Assembly: GCA_028829895.1 (NCBI GenBank)
Contig: CM054181.1
Location: 113,241,860 to 113,305,859, forward strand
DNA length: 64,000 nucleotides
Reading direction: 5' to 3'
Origin: Sinotaia quadrata
Lineage: Eukaryota > Mollusca > Gastropoda > Architaenioglossa > Viviparidae
How positions within the stretch are numbered: the stretch's first letter is position 1; every line of letters begins with the position of its first letter. Made by a program: the position numbers and the translations under genes. Below, in pieces: positions 41,698-50,600 of this stretch. A model generated the notes under the pieces. It saw nothing but the letters and a program-made list of their open reading frames with translations, was not told the origin of the DNA and searched no databases.

Positions 41698-44600
41698 TGC
41701 ACATGCACTTTCTATTTAGTACAGGGGTGCACAAACTCCGACCCGCGGGCCATATCCGTCCCGCGAAGAGTCGCCAAGTGACCTGCCATGTCAAACGAAA
41801 AAGTTAAATGTTTACTCATACACTGAGTGATTTGAAACAAAGCAGCACCTCCTGACCCATTTTTCCAGGCGCTCCGTGCAGATGATATCTGCCCGCTGAC
41901 ATAACATTCACAGAGGCAAGAGAAAAAGGCTATACCAAGATGGGCAGCAAACCCCACACATACATGCTTGCCCCTTCCTGTGATGTGGTTGGTCAGTAGC
42001 TGTTAAGCCTTAGTGTCCGATCTACCACATTCTGTTGTTTATTTTGATTATATTTTTGTGACAAAATGGCATCTAATCGTAAAAGAAAAGTTGACAAGGA
42101 AAACCAGCAGTTTAATGATGACTGGATAATGCACTTGTCCACACCAGCATACTTGGCAGCACATACTGCTGCAAACAGGCTTTCTCACAGATGAAACTGA
42201 ACAAAAGCAACACTTGCAGTCAGCTGACTGATGATAATCTGGAAGCAATTTCGCATCTTTCAACGTCAAACATCAAGCCGGATATTTTGAAGCTTGCAGA
42301 TGACATGCAGCACTATCCATCACACTGACTTTGTGAATGTTGACATATCATAACATTTTTAGAATGAGTCTTAGTATACAACTTCTTTGTCATAATTATA
42401 GTCTTAATCGTCATTTGTGTGTTCTTTGATGTGATGTCCGTCTTGTATGGAACGATTTTGATCTTCACTTTTTTGTGGCCCCCAATGGTTTCGATAAGTC
42501 AGATTGTGGCCCCCGACTCAAAAAGTTTGTGCACCACTGATTTAGAATATTTGATAGTAATACGATGAGAGAGAGAGAGAGCTGTCTTGTTTTATGTGGT
42601 TGAATTGCTGACCACATTATACATGATTATTTCTTCTCTTTAAATATTTTTTTTTTATCTTTAAAGTAATGTAAAATGCACATATGTATAAAGCCAGAAG
42701 CCTTTGACTTTTGGATCCTTCTGATGAAGTTTGAATACATGCACACTCGCAGATGCATACACAGTGCAGTACAAATTAAAGGGAGATTACTCTGCTACTT
42801 TATTTAGTTATATCTGTTAATTATGTAAACCTTGAAAAATTCTTTGAAGTGTAAAAATAATGTTTTAATAGGTTGGCATGAAAGGGTTAATAAACATTCT
42901 CTCTTGTGTATAAATAATATAATATTATTTCTTTAGGATGTTTCCATGGATTGTTGACATTTTTGAAGTAAGTCCATACCATTTCTACAAAGTGGTGGAA
43001 ATCATCATTAGAGCTGAAGAGGGTTTATCACGAGATGTTGTAAAGCATCTGAACCATGTAATACTTTATTTTAATTTTTTTGTTTTTTTAAAAAATAAAT
43101 CCTTTATCCATTTACAATGTAGTGGCCCTTTTAATTAGCACATTCATTGATTTGGTTTGGGGTGCATATTGTTGTTGTTGTTTTTTATTTCAGCAGAGGT
43201 TATTTGTTACTTTTGAAATTTATGACCACTGTAAATTATAAACCAGATTTTCCAAATTTTCAAATTTTATTAATGGGTTTGGGTGGTTTCTCAATTTTTA
43301 AAAATGTTTTTAAAGACATTATTTATAAGCAGGTCCATTCATTGTGAACATTTTCTCTTTTGCTTTTTTAACTCTTTCCATATTTATAATTGTTTTCTTA
43401 TTGTTGGATGTGCATTCCTACGTACATTTATATTACAGATTGAAGAGAGTATCTTGGAATGTCATGCCTGGAAGAATGATTCCCCACTCTGGGAAGGCAT
43501 TCGAGACAGTTCACCTGTACCTTCTTGTGAAGATGTGAGTATTCCTTATTTAAATAAATGTAAAAACTGGACTTGCATTGAAATACTAAGAAATTTATTT
43601 TGCTGTCTAAATCAATTTTAATGAAATATTTTTTTTTTAATGGATAGGTAACTCCATCTACACTTCCACCAGAAGCAAGGGTAACTGCAGTAACATCTGC
43701 TCAGCATCCACGAATTCGAAGTTTGGTCACAGAGGGTCTACCTAGTAAACCATATTCAGCTCGATCTATTCTTCCAAAACGTAATTTTGCATTTGATATT
43801 TTTAATATTCGAATGAACAGAAATTCACTTGAGAAGTTTTTATTGCAACAATCAGTACAAATGACTTATGTACTTGCATACAAACTAATATTTCTTATTA
43901 TCGAAATCAAGAAGTTCCAGCAAAATTTTGTGATCTTAAAAGTTTGTCTCTGTTACTCTAGTGTTTATATTTAGGATTTTTCTTTTCTAATTCAACAACT
44001 TTCTGTTTGCTGAAAGGTTAGTTTTGTTGTCATTGTGATACAAATTTTCCTATTCAAGCATTGACTAATTTCTCTTTCTCTTTTCATTGAATTTGCAATA
44101 ATTTAGTTAAATATCTTTTGCTTCATTTGTAATTTGTATTTTGGTCTCAGCATTGGATCCACTTCAGTCTCCCACGGGCCCATCTGCAGCGGACATTTTT
44201 AGTTCTCCACAGCCAGGTAGTGCAAAGCGCCGACTTTTTGCCCCTGTGTCCGGGAGCTCGACTGGAACTAATAACAGTGGGTCAGAGTCTGTATTAGTTA
44301 AACAGCTTAACTCTGGTGTTACAGACTCTGTGGCATTGGGTACACGCAGTGCTGTGCAGCAACAACAGCAACAGCAGACAAATAATACTCAGGCTATTAT
44401 GGCTCTAGCAAATGATGGAAAAGGGCAGGTAATACATTAAAAAGTTGCATTTTAGTTGCCTCCCCTTGTTATACTTTCCAGAATAAATATTTTTTGTAGA
44501 AAATGTTTTTTTTTTCATTTGTCACTGAATTTTTACTTTTAATTGTCTGTATTGCCTTTATGGTATTAAATGTAGAATGATCTAACAGAAATTTAAATAG

Positions 44601-47600
44601 TATACAATTTATATATATAGAACAAGTATTTAGTTCAGTTCCAGCTATGTATAGTTGTCTGAAATTTTTAGAGGCTAAAATTCAAATTTCTAAAGTCAAC
44701 ATTTTTATATCTCATGTTTTGTAGGATGTCTTATTATATTTCACAGATTATTTTTTTTGTTTGTTTTACTATAGATTTAAGATTATAAAGCAGTTTTTAT
44801 TGTTAAACTTTCACAGAATCATATTTATCTTTTTTTTTTTAAACCTAAGACTACTGGTTGAAGGTTTATTGACAAAATATGTTGTGCTTTGTAACAGTCA
44901 AGCAGCAATGTGACAACTGAATTTATAGAAGTCATCCATTACATGTACTTTTCCTAGAATGTCAGTCGCTACACTATAACTCCATGTGAGATAACTGAAT
45001 TTACAAAAGTCACTAGTCTTTTATAAACAAGTATACATCCTTAGAAAATCACTTCTCAGTATTATTTGTATTAATCTTTATACTCGGCATGTTTGTGCCT
45101 GTGTGCATGAAATACACAAATATATATATATGTATATTATGTTTAAACAACATTATTTACAGTCTTTTATTTCATTTATTATTGTAGTACTCTTTGATCC
45201 CAATGATTGTCCAGTCGGCAGGAGGGAATGTAACCAGCATCACTGCAACTGTGTCACATTCCCCTAAAAAGTCTGTGAAGCCCAAGAAGACAGGCTCTTT
45301 GGCTCTGTTCTTTAGAAAGGTATCCTTGACTTTAAGTGCCATATCAATTTATTCTTTTAAATTATCCATCTCTTTTCTATTATTTAATACGTGGGATCAC
45401 AATCACAAATTTTCCTTAAAAGGAGAGTTATACATTTTGTCTCTGAGATGGCTTTTAAAACTTTTTCTATGATTGATGTGACTTTGCTCTTCATTTGACA
45501 GGTGTACCATTTGGCAGGGGTTCGACTCCGTGAGTTGTGCGACCAGCTGCAGGTGCAGGATGAGGATTTGCGCACAAAGATGTGGACTTGCTTTGAGCAT
45601 GCACTCACACACTGCACAGACCTAATGTATGACCGACACTTGGACCAATTGCTAATGTGTTCTGTGTACGTTATGGCAAAAGTCACGGAAAAGCCACTCA
45701 ACTTCCAAGACATTATGAAGTGCTATAGGTTTCAGCCTCAGGCCCAGAGTCATGTAAGTCATTGGAATAGTAAGGAACCGTGATAAAATAAAAATGTTGG
45801 TACTACTTAAGAAAATGAGAACTTACACATTTTACATTACTCGTTGGCTTTGAAATGTAAAATTAATGAATTAAATAAATCCCTTAGAAATAAGACAGCT
45901 CACAATAGATTACATTTGGGAGTACTGTGCTGAGAGATAATTCACTCAAAAAGTCATGATGGTATCTGAAATATGTAGATTGGCTTATGTACTCTTACAT
46001 CGTACATCCTCACTTTATATTAAAGCAAAAATCATTTTTGTTCAAGACGTGTATCTTTGTGGCAAACCTTTTGCACACCATGCAGTAATCATTATCAGTA
46101 CAACCACATCATTGAGTTTAATTTCATTCCACTGACTTGGCAACACACTTTTTTTGCTGTGTGCCTGCCTGGAGTATGTAATGCTGAATGGCACCCATCT
46201 TGAACGGCGGCTTAGGTAATTTGCTAAATGAGACTCGAATTTTCACTTGCAATGCCAGTTACAATTAAACCTTCCAATAAACACATTCATTTATATTCTT
46301 ACCAATGTATTTGTTTTAATTTTCCACTCTAGTTTCTTGTATAATCTTGTACAAAATTTAAAAAAAAAAATTGGTTCAAGAGTTGGTCTTGGCATTTAAG
46401 GGTTGAAGAGTAATCATGAATTATGGACTAAATGCAGTGAAATATTGACATGAAAGGAATTGTATTTTGTGCAGCGCAGTTCTAGCATTAATGGAGTTGT
46501 GGATGAATTGCAGTACAATACTGGCATGAAAGGAATTGTTTGTGCAGTATAGTGTTGGCATGAACAGAGTTGAGGATTAATTGCAGTACAATACTGGCAT
46601 GAAAGGAATTGTTTGTGCAATATAGTGTTGGCATGAACGCAGTTGTAGATTAATTCCAATACAGTATTGACATGAAAGGAATTATGGATTAATTGATTGC
46701 AGGGGGTTGTGTATTTTATTTTTATCATGACACAAACATTAATATTTGTGTTGAGTACATGAGGAGCAAAATGTATATTTTATTAGTTTGAATTTTTATC
46801 TTCATTTTTTAATAGCATTTGGTATTTGGTGTAGGTGTATCGCAGTGTACTACTTAGTAGCAGAAGACGTCACACATCGGGCAGCAGTAATGGCAGTGGC
46901 AGTGGAACAAGTCGGTCATCTTCCCCCATTTTGGACAAAGATGATGGCAGGGGAGATAGAGAGAGGAGTAAGTATATACAAGCTATTCTTGTCAACTGAA
47001 TCATGATGTCAGATGTTGGGGGAATCCCATGTTATATATAACCAAGGGAAACTAGTAATGTTTACCATAAATGACATTTTTTCTTGTGCTTTTTCTTGAC
47101 ACATTAAACCTGTCTTGCAGGACTGACTGCACTTGTTCATTGACGTTTTTTCCTGTCCTATCTAGTCTCTTTTTTTCTTTGTATGAAACGGTGTTTGAAA
47201 CTTGTATATATTTTCTAACTCTTTATTGGTTTGCACTGTTGAGAAATAAAATCGAAAGCTGTGAGACTGTTTTTGGGGATGGTGCTCTTGTGTTTGCACT
47301 CACTGCTTATGAATGTGAGCATGAGCAAGGATGTGTCATCAATTTCTTATTTACACTGTCCCATTGAAGGGGTATACTTTATTTCATTATTAAAGCACTG
47401 CAGATGAACTGACAGTTACTTTTTTGTTACAGATTTGATAATTTGTGAAATTTTAATTATTACTCATTGGAACATTTTTTATTACGACATGAAAAACAAA
47501 CCAAAATACTTTGTAACCTGTTATGTGTGATGGCAGAGAGAACAGAGACTCTTACAAATATACGATCGTCATCCACTCTACCAGTTCCTCACCCTAACAG

Positions 47601-50600
47601 CCAGCCTCCAACTCCGACACGAGTAGGCAGCAACTTTGATTTTAGCACTGAAGAGCGAGGAGACCTGATTCAGTTTTATAATAAGGTTTGTGTAAAACTG
47701 TCTATTTGTGTCTTCTTTCAAGATACCTAAGAGTTGAAGCTGTTTAGATAGGTTGCATTGTATTTTTACACACCTATTTTTTATATTTGCATGGTAAATA
47801 CATTTATTTGTTTCAGATTGCCATTTTTCTTCTAAAATTTTTAGTTCTATATTATTAATAGTTATTCTTGTATGTATCTTGAGCAGTAGATGTTTAAAAT
47901 TTTTTTTGTTCATATTGTAAAATGCTAAGAGATTTTATATGAGTGATTATTATTATTCAGCCTCTTTCCGTTACTTCTGTTTGACTGTTGGTTGTGACCA
48001 AGGTCTCGGAATCTTACCAAGATTCTGGGAGATCCAAGGTTTTACGGAGGATATGGGCACTTCCAAGGAGTGCTACTTTGAGTAGTGGGGCAAGCCTGTG
48101 GTTTCCAGGAAGTTTATTCAGATAGCCTTCCAAGTTATTTAGATAGCCTTCCAACTCAGATGTTATGTTCCCCAAGGCTCCTATCACCACAGGTATCACT
48201 TCTGCTTTTAACCTTGTATAGTCTCAGATATAGGTATTTTTGTCTTGGGCAGAGCGACTTGCACTTGTCATATTCTTTTCTTGGATTTTGACCTGGTTAC
48301 AGTGTATTTATTAAACATAAATTTTAAGTACTGACATGGTAGGAGAGAAAATGATTCATTGATAAATTACATCACATTCAGTTTGGAAGATGTGCTTGAC
48401 TTTGGTAAATCTAAAACATAAATCCTGCTTTGTAAAAGAGCCTAAAATTGGTACACAGACATAAAAGTTTTTATTTAAATATTTATTTTCAAGAACAGAT
48501 ATCTTTTTTTTTTAGTTTTTGTGTTTGTTTTAGATTTTGTTTTGTGGAATAGGCAAACGATGAAGAATTTACTCCCCATGTTTCTTTAAAAGCAATTAGG
48601 ACTACCTTGTCCGATGCCACTTTGAAGATAATTTTCTGTATTCTAGGAGAATAAATTCTATGCAGTATTTTTTTATTTTTTTTTTAGCATTGTTATTAAT
48701 CTTTGTTTTTTCATTTCTTTTAAAAGGTTTTCATTGACAGACTTCGGAAGTTTGCTTTGAAATTTTCAACTCAGAATCTCTCTGGAGTAAGTAAATATAT
48801 TTTTGTTTGTTTAAAAAAAAATCTTAGTATTTAATTTGTTTTAAAGCAGCCTTTTTATTTAATTTTTTAACTTTAAATTTAATTCAAAGTAGGTTGCATT
48901 TTAAAGAATATACTCATAATACACAGGTTGTACTGACCTTGGTATCATTTTATGCCATTGACTAGTAACATGGATTGCAGATTATCTTTTATGTGAGGAT
49001 GCATATAAAGTTGTTATAATATTATATTGTACTTTACAAGCAATGTTTTGCTTTCAAACAATACAATTTCAGTTACCTGAAGCCACAAAATGCCAGGAGA
49101 AAAATATCTATGTTAATAAAATTTGAAGAGGAATATTTTACATTTACTTTAACTTTGTTGTCGACAGTTACTAGAAAGACCAAGATTGACATAATTTTTA
49201 TTTTATTTTTCAACAAAGTTTATTAAATTAATATTTATTTTATAAGTTTTAAGTGTATATTTAAAAAAAATGTATTTTAAGCAACATAAAATTAATAAAA
49301 AATTCTCATTTTACTTTTGTATTATTATATGTAAAATAATAGAGTTGAATGAAACCAAGGAGAAAAGGATTGACTAACTTTTGTTCTTACACTCTGTCAC
49401 TGGATATTTGAAAAACCGTCAGCTCAATGGCTTTAAAAGGATTGGCTTGCAAATCATTATTTGGAGGAATAGAAACAAATTGTTACATTATACAAATAAG
49501 GGAAAGTTTGAGTCATACTGCAATTGTTACTTTGTTTGACAATAATGTTACTGCTATAGTTAAAGAACAGCATTTTCCATTTGCATCTCACAGGACCAGC
49601 CCAAACTTTCCCCGCTACCCCAGATGCGTTCCCATGCTGCATCTTCAAGGCGCGTTTCAGACAAGTATGAGGTGTATATTTCTCCTCACAGGACTGTTCC
49701 AAGCAAAACCACACCTAAAGGAATGTCTTTTTGCATCAATAAATCACCTGCTAAGGTGAGAAATGCAAAATGCTTTTGATTTAAATATGATTTGAGCCTA
49801 GGAGACAAACTGAATTTGAGTTGATTCAGCAGTGATCAAAATTCACTTAAATCTATTTTTGTTTGTATTGCTATATTCTAATTTAAAATATTAACGGCTT
49901 AGACTTTAGTATTTGTTCATTGCAAGAATCTTTTATGATTTCAGCTATTTAGCTGTTTTTTCTCAGTTTGCAAAAACCTGTGATTTTAAGGCCACAAAGA
50001 ACAAAAAAATTGTTTTTGTGTTATAGATTTAAATTTGGTACACATATTGTCTTTGATTTAGATAAGAATAATCTGTTGTTAGATTTGGAATATCATGCAT
50101 AGTTGTTTTTTTAAATTAAATGTTTAGACTTTTTTAAGTACCAAAATACAATTTTTTAAATTGAATAGTACAAACACTTGCAAATGTCTGAAAATTTTTA
50201 AAATAACTTTTTTATTATCCTTGATGCAAGATTAAAAAAGTGAAATATGCGTTTAAAGAAATTTTAAATAGGAAAAAAGTTACAAGTTTTTATTGACATA
50301 CCCATCAAAAATCTTAAATTGAATGTAAAATGTCAAAGTAAGAAAATTGTACAACAAAAAAATGAATGCATGCTTGAATTTATGCACGTATATAGGGAAT
50401 AAATATACAAAGTTTCATTTTAGATTTGTGATCCAGCTCTGAAAAAACAAGTGGCATAGACTTTAAAACAAAGTCTTTGGTTTGGCTAAATATTCTGCTC
50501 GCTTGATTCTTATGCTGTTTTGTACCTGTCAGAGATGAGATATCATATAAAATCTGAAGTTTGTACTCTGTCTGCAGCTATTTAACTTCGTTTATTTTTG

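Larger units (their letters stand above)
41091..42936 (+). other. Intron 12 (1.8 kb)
   Basis: GTGAGC to TTCTTTAG. Carries an (AC)n tract at 41671-41697 and the hAT element at 41722-42539. Confidence 0.85.

Noticed and set aside
47071..47367. 98-codon hydrophobic frame in intron 19
   Set aside because: No homology, no splice sites restoring the pocket frame, and intron 19 removal is needed to join exons 19 and 20.
49427..49759. 110-codon + strand frame and 85-codon minus frame around exon 22
   Set aside because: Shadows of the real exon 22 frame (49594-49755), which is the one matching p107/p130.
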